64,000 nt of DNA from contig CALSQY010000001.1 of assembly GCA_943788615.1 (NCBI GenBank), forward strand, positions 1,240,001 through 1,304,000. The letters run 5' to 3'. A model generated the notes under the pieces. The model ran no database searches. It saw only the letters and a program-made list of their open reading frames with translations, and was not told where the DNA came from. The translations under genes and the position numbers were made by a program. The first letter of the stretch is position 1. Each line of letters opens with the position of its first letter. The DNA comes from UBA4465 sp002292365. GTDB taxonomy: Bacteria > Bacteroidota > Bacteroidia > Cytophagales > Cyclobacteriaceae. This document shows positions 1 to 9,157 of the stretch, in pieces.

Positions 1-990
1 TTTTGTATCGATGCCCATACTTGTGGGAATCCAGTGCGATTAGTCGCTGGGGGAGGACCGGTGCTACATGGGGTTGATATGAGTGAAAAGAGGCAACATT
101 TTTTGGCAGAATACGATTGGATACGCAAAGGGTTAATGTTTGAGCCGAGAGGCCATGATATGATGTCAGGTAGTATTTTATTTCCCCCATCTGATCCACA
201 GAATGATGCAGGAATATTGTTTATAGAAACCAGTGGCTGTTTGCCCATGTGTGGTCATGGTACCATTGGGACGGTGACTATCGCGATAGAAGAAGGACTC
301 ATTATTCCTCAGATAGCGGGTCAGCTGAGGCTCGAAACCCCCGCAGGCTTGGTCAAGATTTCTTACACTAGCGCTGAAAATAAAGTCACTCATGTCAAAC
401 TGACCAATGTACCTGCATATCTGGCAGCACAGGACTTGGAAGTAGATTGTCCGGATTTAGGCCGGCTCAAATTTGACGTGGCTTATGGTGGAAATTTTTA
501 TGCGATCATTGATCCTCAGCCTCATTTCTCAGGCATTCAGGATTATACTGCGGGAGCCTTGATTTCATTAAGTCAAGAACTGAGGAAACGCATTAACCTT
601 AAATATCCGCATCAATTTGTTCATCCCGAAAATGACACCATTAGAAATATGAGTCATTTGTTATGGACAGGAACACCATTAGATCCTGCATCTGATGGAA
701 GAAATGCCGTGTTTTATGGTGATAAAGCAATCGACAGATCTCCATGCGGTACGGGGACTTCAGCACGGATGGCACAGCGCTTTGCACGAGGATTACAAAA
801 CGTCAATAGTTCCTATGTTCATGAAAGTTATATTGGATCAAAATTTACAGGACGCATTGAATCGGTGATAGAAGTTGCGGGCAACAAAGCCATTGTACCC
901 AGTATAGAAGGATGGGCTAAGATCACAGGATACAATCAGATTATTATAGATGACGATGACCCCTATGCACATGGTTTTCAAGTGATATGA
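1..990 (+). CDS. 4-hydroxyproline 2-epimerase / proline racemase family (5' partial)
   Basis: Proline racemase superfamily enzyme. It likely interconverts trans-4-hydroxy-L-proline and cis-4-hydroxy-D-proline, the first step of hydroxyproline catabolism. The reading frame is open from base 1 and begins with the conserved N-terminal stretch FCIDAHTCGNPVR, so the true start is probably only about ten codons outside the window; the GTG at 34 is inside the conserved block and is not the start. Both catalytic cysteines are visible, in MCGHGTIG and in SPCGTGT, which argues for a racemase/epimerase and against the trans-3-hydroxyproline dehydratase branch. The stop overlaps the next start (ATGA), so it is translationally coupled to the FAD oxidase that would take the D-epimer. 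Epimerase versus proline racemase cannot be settled from motifs alone; the neighbouring D-amino-acid oxidase favours hydroxyproline. Confidence 0.87.
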   Translation, partial: FCIDAHTCGNPVRLVAGGGPVLHGVDMSEKRQHFLAEYDWIRKGLMFEPRGHDMMSGSILFPPSDPQNDAGILFIETSGCLPMCGHGTIGTVTIAIEEGLIIPQIAGQLRLETPAGLVKISYTSAENKVTHVKLTNVPAYLAAQDLEVDCPDLGRLKFDVAYGGNFYAIIDPQPHFSGIQDYTAGALISLSQELRKRINLKYPHQFVHPENDTIRNMSHLLWTGTPLDPASDGRNAVFYGDKAIDRSPCGTGTSARMAQRFARGLQNVNSSYVHESYIGSKFTGRIESVIEVAGNKAIVPSIEGWAKITGYNQIIIDDDDPYAHGFQVI

Positions 991-2234
991 ATAAAGGAAA
1001 GGTCATCATTTTAGGGGGTGGAGTTATTGGATTATGTTCTGCCTATTATTTAAAGAATCGTGGATTTGAAGTAACTCTTTTAGATAAAGGAGACTTTTCT
1101 TCAGGTACCTCTTTTGGAAATGCAGGTATGATTGTGCCAAGTCATTTTGTGCCCTTGGCACAACCAGGCATGATCGTCAAAGGGATCAAATGGATGTTTG
1201 ATGCGGAAAGTCCATTTTATGTCAAGCCTAGATTTTCACGAAGTTTATTGGATTGGGGCTGGAAATTTTATCAGCATTCATCCGAAAAACATGTTAAAGG
1301 GGCTGCGCAACTATTAAAGGAGCTCAATTTAGAGAGTAAAAAACTATATGTAAGCTTATGTGATCAGCTTGAAGATATCAAAATTGATGAAAAGGGATTG
1401 ATCATGTATTGTCAAACGCAGCTGGCATTGGATGAAGAGGCGGCATTGGCAGATCAAGCAATGAAACTGGGACTCAAAGCCGTTGTGATGGACAATCAAC
1501 AATTAAACGACTTAGATCCCAATCTAACCTTTAATGTGAAGGGAGGTGTTTATTTTCCCGAAGACGCATTTTTCAGTCCAAAGCTTTTTTTAGAAAAGTT
1601 GAAATCAGACCTTAAGGCTGCGGGTGTGAAAATGGTATCTCACGTTGACGATCTCAAATTCGTGGTTCATAAAGATTTAAAATCCATTGATACCAATCAG
1701 GGTTTTTTTTCTGCAGATCAGTTTGTGATTTCTGCAGGTGTGTGGACTGGAAAATTAGCCCAATTTTTAGGGTTAAATATCCCTATTCAACCTGGAAAAG
1801 GCTACAGTTTTACGATAGAGCATCCGGTAGAAACGCCGAGTATATGTTCTATTTTGACGGAAGCCAAAGTAGCCGTTACGCCTATGTCAGAAGGATTACG
1901 TTTTGCCGGTACGATGGAAATCGGGGCATTAAATTTTGATGTTGACCAAAGGCGCGTGTATGGCATTAAAAAATCAATTTGTAAATACTTTCCGTCTTTT
2001 ACGATAAAAGATTTCAATGAAGCTAAAATTTGGACCGGTTTAAGACCTTGTTCACCTGATGGCTTGCCTTATATCGGGAGAACAAAAAAGTTACCAAATG
2101 TACTCTTAGCTGCAGGTCATGGGATGATGGGGATGAGCCTAGGACCTATTACGGGTAAATTAATTGCTGAGATAGCAGATAATCAATCTCCAGAAATTGA
2201 AATTTCAAAATTGGCAGTAGAACGATTTCATTAA
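987..2234 (+). CDS. FAD-dependent D-amino-acid (D-hydroxyproline) oxidase/dehydrogenase
   Basis: DadA/DAO-type flavoprotein of 415 residues. The N-terminus has a Rossmann dinucleotide motif (ILGGGVIGLCSAYYL, residues 8-22) followed by an acidic strand end, and the C-terminus carries the family signature around GLRPCSPDGLPYIG and AAGHGMMGMSLGP, which lines the flavin. It probably oxidises cis-4-hydroxy-D-proline made by the epimerase to a pyrroline carboxylate. The start ATG at 987 overlaps the upstream stop by 4 bp, so the pair is one operon. The later enzymes of the pathway (deaminase, semialdehyde dehydrogenase) are not downstream and may lie upstream of the window. The D-amino-acid oxidase family is secure; the substrate is inferred from the neighbour. 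Confidence 0.83.
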   Translation: MNKGKVIILGGGVIGLCSAYYLKNRGFEVTLLDKGDFSSGTSFGNAGMIVPSHFVPLAQPGMIVKGIKWMFDAESPFYVKPRFSRSLLDWGWKFYQHSSEKHVKGAAQLLKELNLESKKLYVSLCDQLEDIKIDEKGLIMYCQTQLALDEEAALADQAMKLGLKAVVMDNQQLNDLDPNLTFNVKGGVYFPEDAFFSPKLFLEKLKSDLKAAGVKMVSHVDDLKFVVHKDLKSIDTNQGFFSADQFVISAGVWTGKLAQFLGLNIPIQPGKGYSFTIEHPVETPSICSILTEAKVAVTPMSEGLRFAGTMEIGALNFDVDQRRVYGIKKSICKYFPSFTIKDFNEAKIWTGLRPCSPDGLPYIGRTKKLPNVLLAAGHGMMGMSLGPITGKLIAEIADNQSPEIEISKLAVERFH

Positions 2235-2239
2235 TTTTG
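2211..2239 (+). promoter_or_regulatory. Bacteroidota-type promoter for the HMA/MauE gene
   Basis: TTG at 2211-2213 and TAATTTTG at 2232-2239 are separated by 18 nt. This matches the Bacteroidota consensus of a -33 TTG and a -7 TAnnTTTG box. It overlaps the end of the oxidase gene and lies about 20 nt before the ATG at 2261, suggesting separate transcription of that gene. Confidence 0.45.
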
Positions 2240-2260
2240 CCATGTGCGTAGTATAATAAA

Positions 2261-3007
2261 ATGACAAAAGATTACATAATTACTGGGATGACTTGTAAGA
2301 GTTGTTTGGCTAAAGTCAAAACTACCATCAACTCTTTTCCGACTATTCGAGAGGTGGGTCTCCAACTTGATTACCCTCAAGCTAATATCACCTCAGAGAA
2401 GTCTTTAGATTTAGAAGAAATCAATCTAGCGTTGAAAAAATTCGGAGATTATACAATCGCTGATACGATTCAAAAGGGAGAGGCTGTTTCGGCCCCTCCA
2501 TTAAAAGGGAAATATGAATTTTCTAAAAAGTCTATAAACACTTATTTGCCTTTGCTACTGATCATAGGATTTATATCAGGAATAAGTATATTGATTCAAT
2601 ATCCATTTTTCCATTTTTCACCCATGCTTTGGATGCGCCATTTTATGGCAGGCTTTTTTCTGGTTTTTTCATTTTTTAAATTATTAAACCTTTCTGGTTT
2701 TGCCAATGCCTACCGTATGTATGATATTGTAGCGGCCAAATGGAAGTTTTGGGGATACCTTTATCCTTTTGTAGAACTGATGTTAGGCACTTTATATCTA
2801 ATTAACATTGCGCCGTTTTACGTTAATTTAACGACGGTGATCGTCTTGGGTGTAAGTAGTGTGGGAGTTATAAAAAGTAATTTAAAAAAGGAGCAAATCA
2901 AATGTGCTTGCCTGGGAGATGTTTTCCAGTTGCCCATGAGTATGGTAACCATTTTCGAAGATTTATCAATGGTGTTAATGGCTCTTATTGGCTTATTTTC
3001 ATTATAG
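2261..3007 (+). CDS. HMA metal-binding domain fused to MauE/DoxX-like membrane domain
   Basis: Two-part inner-membrane protein of 248 residues. Residues 1-65 form a heavy-metal-associated (HMA) domain with the metal-binding motif MTCKSC. From about residue 85 there are four predicted hydrophobic membrane segments of the MauE/DoxX redox-associated type, with a short C-x-C motif (KCACLG) between the third and fourth, a recurring feature of this family in Bacteroidota. Likely roles are copper or other soft-metal handling or thiol redox chemistry at the membrane; the substrate is unknown. It lies between the hydroxyproline genes and DPP-IV but has its own candidate promoter, so a functional link to peptide catabolism is doubtful. 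Confidence 0.75.
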   Translation: MTKDYIITGMTCKSCLAKVKTTINSFPTIREVGLQLDYPQANITSEKSLDLEEINLALKKFGDYTIADTIQKGEAVSAPPLKGKYEFSKKSINTYLPLLLIIGFISGISILIQYPFFHFSPMLWMRHFMAGFFLVFSFFKLLNLSGFANAYRMYDIVAAKWKFWGYLYPFVELMLGTLYLINIAPFYVNLTTVIVLGVSSVGVIKSNLKKEQIKCACLGDVFQLPMSMVTIFEDLSMVLMALIGLFSL

Positions 3008-3087
3008 AATTTATCTAGGAAATGTAGGCAATGTAGTGAAGGTTTTGTGAATTTTTCATAAAAGTTAAGTGTTAATTGAAAGGGGCT

Positions 3088-5325
3088 ATGAGTAGACTAA
3101 TAAGTATTTTCATTTTATTGACCACCTTGCGGGTAACGAACGCCCAGCCAGTATCCGAATTATCCCTGGCTCGTATTTACGGCTCAGCTGAATTCCAATC
3201 TCAAGTCATGGGTCCATTGAGGTGGTTTGATGAAGGGGAGGCATATACTAAATTTTCATATAATAAAGAAGTTGGAGGTTTTGATCTGATGAAGGTCATA
3301 TCCGAAACGCAATTGCATCAGGTCTTGGTAAGTGCAGCAGATTTGATTCCCTCAGGTACGACCCAGCCATTGCTTATTCATGATTATCAATGGTCGGAAG
3401 ATCAAAAAAAACTATTAATATTCACTAACAGTAAAAAAGTATGGAGGTTGAATACCAAAGGGGATTATTGGGTATTCCATACTGACTCCAAAGTATTAAA
3501 AAAATTAGGGGGTCCAGAGGCGGCTCCGGCTACTTTAATGTTTGCTAAATTTTCACCTCAAGGTAACCGTGTCGCCTACGTGCGAGAACATAATATTTAT
3601 GTAGAGAATCTCGAAAATCATGAGATTATTCAACTGACTCAAGACGGTACAGATCGCATCATCAATGGTACTTTTGATTGGGCTTATGAAGAAGAATTTC
3701 ATTGTAGGGATGGTTTTCGATGGAGTCCCGATGGCCGCAACATCGCATACTGGCGCATTGATGCGACTACAATTCGTGATTTTTACATGATCAACAATAC
3801 GGATTCTATTTATTCATACCTAATTCCTGTAGAATATCCCAAAGCTGGAGAAAAGCCATCAGAAGCTAAAATAGGGGTAATTGATGCTTCTGGTGGATCT
3901 ACTGTATGGATGCAAATTGAAGGGGATCCTACAAATAATTACCTACCCCGAATGATTTGGCACCCCAATGGAGACAAACTTTTAATGCAACAGCTGAATC
4001 GCGCACAAAATTATAATATAATATTAGAAGGGAATATAGCAGATGGCCGTGTCAAAAAAACATATGAAGACAAAGATGAGGCTTGGTTGGAAGCGGTAGA
4101 TGATTTTTATTATTTTGATAAGGGTAAAGCTTTCAGCTGGGTTTCTGAAAAGAATGGATGGAAATCACTTTACTTGATTCGAGAGGGAAGAGAAAAAGCG
4201 ATCAGTCCCTTAGATTCAGACCTTTTGTCCATTTCCTTGTTAGATGAAAAAAACGATTGGCTTTATTACATCGCCTCTCCAGACAACCCTACGCAACGTT
4301 ATTTGTGGAGAGCACCCCTTAACTCGAAAAAAAGATCGCCCCAGCGCGTCACTCCGGAAGATCAATCAGGTTGGCATACCTATCAAATTTCTCCTAATGG
4401 AAAGTATGCACATCACACCTATTCTAGAGCCAATATTCCACCCATTACGGATCTTATTTCCCTACCTGATCATCGCGTCATTACCTCTTTCATAGACCCT
4501 CAATCTTTGAGAAAAAAGGTAGCTCAACTTGAGATTAATCCTAAAGAATTTTTGCAAATCACCCTACCCAGTGGCCTATCGCTAGAGGCGTTTATGATTA
4601 AACCACCCAATTTTGATGCTTCAAAAAAATATCCAGTGCTCTTTTATGTATATGGTGAACCTTGGGGTCAAACCGTTGTAGATCAATGGGGAGGGAGTAG
4701 ATACCTCTGGCATCAAATGTTGGCGCAACAGGGTTATATTGTGATGAGCATAGATAATAGAGGAACGCCGAGTCCCAAAGGGCGTGAATGGAGAAAATGT
4801 GTTTATGGTCAAATAGGAGTACTTTCATCGGAAGATCAAGCAGCTGGACTCATCGCATTAAAAGAGCGTTTTTCATTTATAGATGAGGAAAGAATAGGTA
4901 TTTGGGGATGGAGTGGAGGCGGTTCCATGACTTTAAATATGATGTTTAGATATCCTAAATTATATCATACCGGAATGTCCATAGCACCTGTGCCAGATCA
5001 ACGACTCTATGACAATATTTATCAAGAACGTTATTCAGGGATTCCTCAATTGATGCCGGAAAGTTACGAAAAAGGATCGCCCATTACTTATGCCCAACAA
5101 TTGGAGGGAAACTTACTTATTGTACATGGTACGGCAGATGATAACGTACATTACCAAGGTACTGAAGTGCTCATCAATGAGCTAGTCAAGCATAACAAAA
5201 TCTTTTCTATGCTCGCTTATCCGGGCAGATCACACTCGATCAATGAAGGAGATGGAACGACCTTACACTTACAAACCACACTTACCCATTATTTGAATCA
5301 AAACTTACCTCCCGGTGGAAAATAA
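3088..5325 (+). CDS. Secreted dipeptidyl peptidase IV (S9B serine peptidase)
   Basis: Prolyl dipeptidyl peptidase of about 745 residues. It removes X-Pro or X-Ala dipeptides from peptide N-termini in the periplasm or outside the cell. The N-terminus is a signal peptide ending near VTNAQP. The beta-propeller region contains the double-glutamate motif that binds the free N-terminus (DWAYEEEF), and the C-terminal hydrolase domain shows the nucleophile in GWSGGG, the Asp in GTADDNVH and the His in GRSHS. I prefer the ATG at 3088 over an in-frame TTG at 3076 because it puts the charged residue directly before the hydrophobic core. The next gene begins inside its last codons, indicating one operon of prolyl and aminopeptidases. 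Confidence 0.92.
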   Translation: MSRLISIFILLTTLRVTNAQPVSELSLARIYGSAEFQSQVMGPLRWFDEGEAYTKFSYNKEVGGFDLMKVISETQLHQVLVSAADLIPSGTTQPLLIHDYQWSEDQKKLLIFTNSKKVWRLNTKGDYWVFHTDSKVLKKLGGPEAAPATLMFAKFSPQGNRVAYVREHNIYVENLENHEIIQLTQDGTDRIINGTFDWAYEEEFHCRDGFRWSPDGRNIAYWRIDATTIRDFYMINNTDSIYSYLIPVEYPKAGEKPSEAKIGVIDASGGSTVWMQIEGDPTNNYLPRMIWHPNGDKLLMQQLNRAQNYNIILEGNIADGRVKKTYEDKDEAWLEAVDDFYYFDKGKAFSWVSEKNGWKSLYLIREGREKAISPLDSDLLSISLLDEKNDWLYYIASPDNPTQRYLWRAPLNSKKRSPQRVTPEDQSGWHTYQISPNGKYAHHTYSRANIPPITDLISLPDHRVITSFIDPQSLRKKVAQLEINPKEFLQITLPSGLSLEAFMIKPPNFDASKKYPVLFYVYGEPWGQTVVDQWGGSRYLWHQMLAQQGYIVMSIDNRGTPSPKGREWRKCVYGQIGVLSSEDQAAGLIALKERFSFIDEERIGIWGWSGGGSMTLNMMFRYPKLYHTGMSIAPVPDQRLYDNIYQERYSGIPQLMPESYEKGSPITYAQQLEGNLLIVHGTADDNVHYQGTEVLINELVKHNKIFSMLAYPGRSHSINEGDGTTLHLQTTLTHYLNQNLPPGGK

Positions 5326-6718
5326 AAATCAGTTATTCAGTACAGAGACGTATTCAAAACGTCGATCTCTCCTTAAGAAGAAAATAATAGGATCGGGAGT
5401 GCTGCTATTTTTAGGGAATCAAGAGTCTAGCATCAATTTTAAAGATAATTGGTATCCTTACCGGCAAGACAGTACGTTCTTGTACTACTTCGGATTGAAT
5501 TTCCCTGGATTGCATGCATTGATCGACCTCGACTCAGGTGAAGAAATTATTTTTGGAGACGACCTGACTATTGATGAAATTGTGTGGAAAGGACCACAAC
5601 CATCGATGACTGCAATGAGTGCGAAAGTAGGCATTCTAGATACACGTCCTCTTGAAAAGATGAAGGCTTACCTTTCCCAAAGGGAAGTACATTATTTGCC
5701 TGTTTATCGACCTGAGCATGTAGTGTTTTTGACTTCCCTATTAGATCGATCTTATACGGAGGTTGATTTGGAATATTCGGTGTCTTTTATCAAAGTAGTA
5801 GCTGCCCAACGAGCGGTAAAGAGTCCTGAAGAACTTTTATCATTAAATGAGGCGGCTTCGATCACTTCGCAAATTCATTTAAGTTTGATGCAACAGGCCA
5901 AGGCAGGGATGAAAGAGTATGAATTAGCCAGCAGAGTACGTCAAGTGGCACATGAGCAAAACGTAAATATTTCCTTTCAGCCCATTGTTACCATTGATGG
6001 CCAGATTTTACACAATCATTATTATGGCAATACCCTATCTGGAGGGGATTTATTGTTGTGTGATGCGGGAGCTGAATCCTCTCATTTGTATGCGGGAGAC
6101 ATGACCCGTACTTTTCCTGTAGATCCTGCTTTCTCTACTTTGCAAAAAGAGTTGTACGATGTTGTTCATCGATCGCATCTTGCAGCCATTGCCGCATTAA
6201 AACCAGGAATCAAATTTTTAGACCTCCATTTATTGGCCTGTCGTGTTTTGGTTGAGGGCCTTGTGGAAGTTGGTATCATGAAAGGCCAGCCACAAGATGC
6301 CGTGGCTGCGGGTGCGCATACGATGTTTTTTCAATGTGGTTTGGGACACATGATGGGCTTAGATGTTCATGATATGGAAAATTTTGGAGAGGCCTATGTG
6401 GGTTATGACGATCAACTTAAAAAGAGTACTGCTTTTGGTTTAAAATCTTTGCGGTTGGGAAAAGCATTGACTCCAGGTTATGTAGTGACCATTGAACCCG
6501 GCATCTATGTCATTCCTGAATTGATTAAACAGCACAAGGAAAAAGGGAGTTATAATGACTTCATCAATTATCCGTTACTTGAAAAACACGCTGATTTCGG
6601 AGGGATAAGAATTGAAGATGATTTTGTCATTACTACCGATGGCGCCCAGTTATTAGGAACGCCCTTGGCATCCAGTTCGGATGACATTGAGTCTATAAGA
6701 AAAGCTGCCTTGTCGTGA
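5315..6718 (+). CDS. Xaa-Pro aminopeptidase (M24B, PepP-like)
   Basis: Cytoplasmic metallopeptidase of 467 residues that releases an N-terminal residue preceding proline. It has the AMP_N domain (roughly residues 1-150) and the pita-bread M24 domain (170-450). The five metal ligands are visible: Asp in LLCDAG, Asp in AGDMTR, His in GLGHMMGL, Glu in TIEPGI and Glu in RIEDDF. No signal peptide is present. It starts at a GTG that overlaps the DPP-IV stop by 11 bp, and its own stop overlaps the next GTG by 4 bp, so the three peptidase genes are tightly coupled. With DPP-IV and the hydroxyproline genes it fits degradation of proline-rich (for example collagen-derived) peptides. Confidence 0.92.
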   Translation: MENKNQLFSTETYSKRRSLLKKKIIGSGVLLFLGNQESSINFKDNWYPYRQDSTFLYYFGLNFPGLHALIDLDSGEEIIFGDDLTIDEIVWKGPQPSMTAMSAKVGILDTRPLEKMKAYLSQREVHYLPVYRPEHVVFLTSLLDRSYTEVDLEYSVSFIKVVAAQRAVKSPEELLSLNEAASITSQIHLSLMQQAKAGMKEYELASRVRQVAHEQNVNISFQPIVTIDGQILHNHYYGNTLSGGDLLLCDAGAESSHLYAGDMTRTFPVDPAFSTLQKELYDVVHRSHLAAIAALKPGIKFLDLHLLACRVLVEGLVEVGIMKGQPQDAVAAGAHTMFFQCGLGHMMGLDVHDMENFGEAYVGYDDQLKKSTAFGLKSLRLGKALTPGYVVTIEPGIYVIPELIKQHKEKGSYNDFINYPLLEKHADFGGIRIEDDFVITTDGAQLLGTPLASSSDDIESIRKAALS

Positions 6719-8349
6719 GGAGGGTCTTGTTTTTTTCTATGGTATGGTTTACGCTTCACTTGAACGGACAATCAAACTATGATCGGCAAGACTCATTGCG
6801 TGGTGGAATCACACCAGAGCGTGCGTGGTGGGATGTAAGCTATTACCATTTAGCTATTGAGGTGAAACCAGATACCCGAGAGATTATAGGAAGTAATCGG
6901 GTCCATTACCAAGTACTCGAGTCCCATGATGTCTTGCAGATAGACTTGCAAGCGCCCTTGAAGATTACCAAGGTCATACAAGAGGGGCAGTCCTTGGATA
7001 TTCACTCAGAAGGGAATGCACATTTCATTACATTGACCAAACCCCAGGGAGTAGGCAACATGGAATCCATTCAAATATTTTATGCCGGCAAGCCACAGAC
7101 GGCCAAGCGTCCTCCTTGGGATGGGGGCGTAACTTGGCAGCAAGACGCTAAGGGAATGGATTTCATTGCGACTTCTTGTCAAGGCTTAGGGGCCAGTGTC
7201 TGGTGGCCGAATAAGGATCATATGTATGATGAGGTAGATTCGATGCTCATGAGTATCGAAGTACCCCAAGCACTGGTGGACGTATCCAATGGACGTTTGA
7301 GGAATATTGAGCAAAATGATCAAAAAGGAACCAAAACCTATCATTGGTTTGTGGCCAATCCCATCAATAATTACGGAGTGAACATCAACATAGGGGATTA
7401 TGTGAGTTGGTCATCACCTTATGCAGGCCTTAATGGACCCCTTGATGTGACGTATTGGGTACTTAGAGAAAATGAGGTCAAGGCTAAAAAACATTTTGTT
7501 GAAGTTCCCCGGATGCTCGAGGCGTTTGAGTTTTGGTTGGGTCCTTATCCCTTTTATGAAGATGGTTTTCAACTCGTGGAGGCCCCGTATTTAGGGATGG
7601 AGCACCAGAGTTCGATCACCTATGGCAATCAATTTCAAAACGGTTATTTGGGTAGAGATATAAGTGGAACGGGCTGGGGGTTGAAATTTGATTTCATCAT
7701 TGTCCATGAATCGGGCCATGAATGGTTTGCCAATAATGTTACTTTTAAGGATGCGGCTGATATTTGGATTCATGAAGGGTTTACTGCCTATTCGGAAAGC
7801 CTTTTTATTGAATATTTTTATGGAAAGGCGGCAGGTCAGGAATATTGCAGGGGCACTCGAAAAGGCATTCGTAACAAATTTCCTATGATCGGTGATTATC
7901 ATGTCAACAGCAGTCACCATGACAACGACGTATATTCCAAGGGCGCAAACCTCTTGAATACCTTGAGACAAATCTTAAATGACGATGAGCGATGGAGACA
8001 AACCCTTAGGGGAATTGGAGATGCATTTTATCACCAAACGGTCACAACGGAGCAAATAGAAACCTTTATGGCCAAGGAGACTGGATTAGAACTGCAGTCC
8101 TTTTTTAATCAATATTTGAGAACTTCCCAAATCCCCATCTTTGAGTATCATACGGAGGAGGACAAACTCATTTATCGATGGGCTAAGACAATGGAAGGAT
8201 TTAATATGCCGATTGATCTCAAAATTGACGACGAGTCGGTCAGGTTGAAGCCTACGGCTTCATGGCAAGCGTACCCACTCGCTTATCGCACGACCCCAGA
8301 GCTTGAAATCGATCCGAACTATTATATAGAGGTAAAGTCATTCAGATAG
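6715..8349 (+). CDS. Secreted M1-family aminopeptidase (gluzincin)
   Basis: Zinc aminopeptidase of 544 residues with a short signal peptide ending near LNGQS. The exopeptidase motif GMEHQ (GAMEN equivalent) and the zinc site HESGH, with the third ligand Glu in WIHEGF, are present. The protein is short for M1 and lacks the large C-terminal ERAP-like domain, as is usual for the compact Bacteroidota members. It begins with GTG overlapping the preceding stop (GTGA) and is the third gene of the peptidase operon. It would trim free N-terminal residues of peptides in the periplasm. Specificity is not determinable here. Confidence 0.9.
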   Translation: MRRVLFFSMVWFTLHLNGQSNYDRQDSLRGGITPERAWWDVSYYHLAIEVKPDTREIIGSNRVHYQVLESHDVLQIDLQAPLKITKVIQEGQSLDIHSEGNAHFITLTKPQGVGNMESIQIFYAGKPQTAKRPPWDGGVTWQQDAKGMDFIATSCQGLGASVWWPNKDHMYDEVDSMLMSIEVPQALVDVSNGRLRNIEQNDQKGTKTYHWFVANPINNYGVNINIGDYVSWSSPYAGLNGPLDVTYWVLRENEVKAKKHFVEVPRMLEAFEFWLGPYPFYEDGFQLVEAPYLGMEHQSSITYGNQFQNGYLGRDISGTGWGLKFDFIIVHESGHEWFANNVTFKDAADIWIHEGFTAYSESLFIEYFYGKAAGQEYCRGTRKGIRNKFPMIGDYHVNSSHHDNDVYSKGANLLNTLRQILNDDERWRQTLRGIGDAFYHQTVTTEQIETFMAKETGLELQSFFNQYLRTSQIPIFEYHTEEDKLIYRWAKTMEGFNMPIDLKIDDESVRLKPTASWQAYPLAYRTTPELEIDPNYYIEVKSFR

Positions 8350-8600
8350 CACCTCAAATGAGATCTAAATATAATCTTGTAAACCTATTCATTCCAAAAA
8401 GATGTCTGTAGCTATGGTCGTAAGACTGAAGAAAATTGAGGATTTAGGTTAAAGATCTCTAAACAGAATGATATCTTGATGGTGACATTAATTTCTATAA
8501 TTGAATGATTATAACATTGAAATTAAGCAATTGGAAAGCTAATTTTTTATTCAAATAACTATGTACTGACGCTTGCGTGATAGATATTTGAGGATCATCA

Positions 8601-9146
8601 ATGGAAACTTCCACGACGTATATGAAAGACATAGAAACTTGTATTGCTAATTTCTACAAAAAAGATGTCGAAGTTTACCTCAATGTAGCAGCCCTAGCCA
8701 AAATTGGGGGTCCCGAAGTTATTGAACGTTTGTTGACATTGCTCTATGAGGAAGATTTGGATGTACAATACTTGGCCGCCAATACCCTTGCCCAAATAGA
8801 AGAAAATCAATCGGCATTGCCCGGTTTATTTGCGGCCATTCATGATCCTAAGCTCAAAGCACGAAATGGAAGTCTGGTCGAGGCCCTTGAGGGTTTTGAT
8901 TTGAGCGATCATTTTATTGATATTCTTAAGTTATATCTCAATGGAGGTCTGAAAGCAGCAGCGATGGCAAAGCTTTTGCTGGACTATACCGAATTTAACA
9001 TCAGCCGGCGGATCCTTAAAAAGGCCAACAAGCACGTCCATCATTTTGTTCACAACAGCCTCAAAGATGACCGTTATGAAACAAAAATGATTGAGGTAAC
9101 GGCAATTATTAAAGATTTAGAGATTTTGATTGATGAGGAAAAATAG
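8601..9146 (+). CDS. HEAT-repeat-like helical protein, function unknown
   Basis: 181-residue soluble protein with no signal peptide. Residues 25-125 read as consecutive amphipathic helix pairs of the HEAT/armadillo kind (for example PEVIERLLTLL, then VQYLAANTLAQI, then ALPGLFAAI), suggesting a protein-binding scaffold. The rest is helical and charged. A gap of about 250 bp without any gene separates it from the M1 peptidase, and only 11 bp separate it from the downstream flavin oxidase, so those two are probably cotranscribed. I do not recognise a specific family. Confidence 0.6.
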   Translation: METSTTYMKDIETCIANFYKKDVEVYLNVAALAKIGGPEVIERLLTLLYEEDLDVQYLAANTLAQIEENQSALPGLFAAIHDPKLKARNGSLVEALEGFDLSDHFIDILKLYLNGGLKAAAMAKLLLDYTEFNISRRILKKANKHVHHFVHNSLKDDRYETKMIEVTAIIKDLEILIDEEK

Positions 9147-9157
9147 CGCAAATATGG

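Noticed and set aside
7591..7971. 126-codon open frame antisense to the M1 aminopeptidase
   Set aside because: It lies fully within a conserved zinc-peptidase domain and has no recognisable motif, start context or neighbours.
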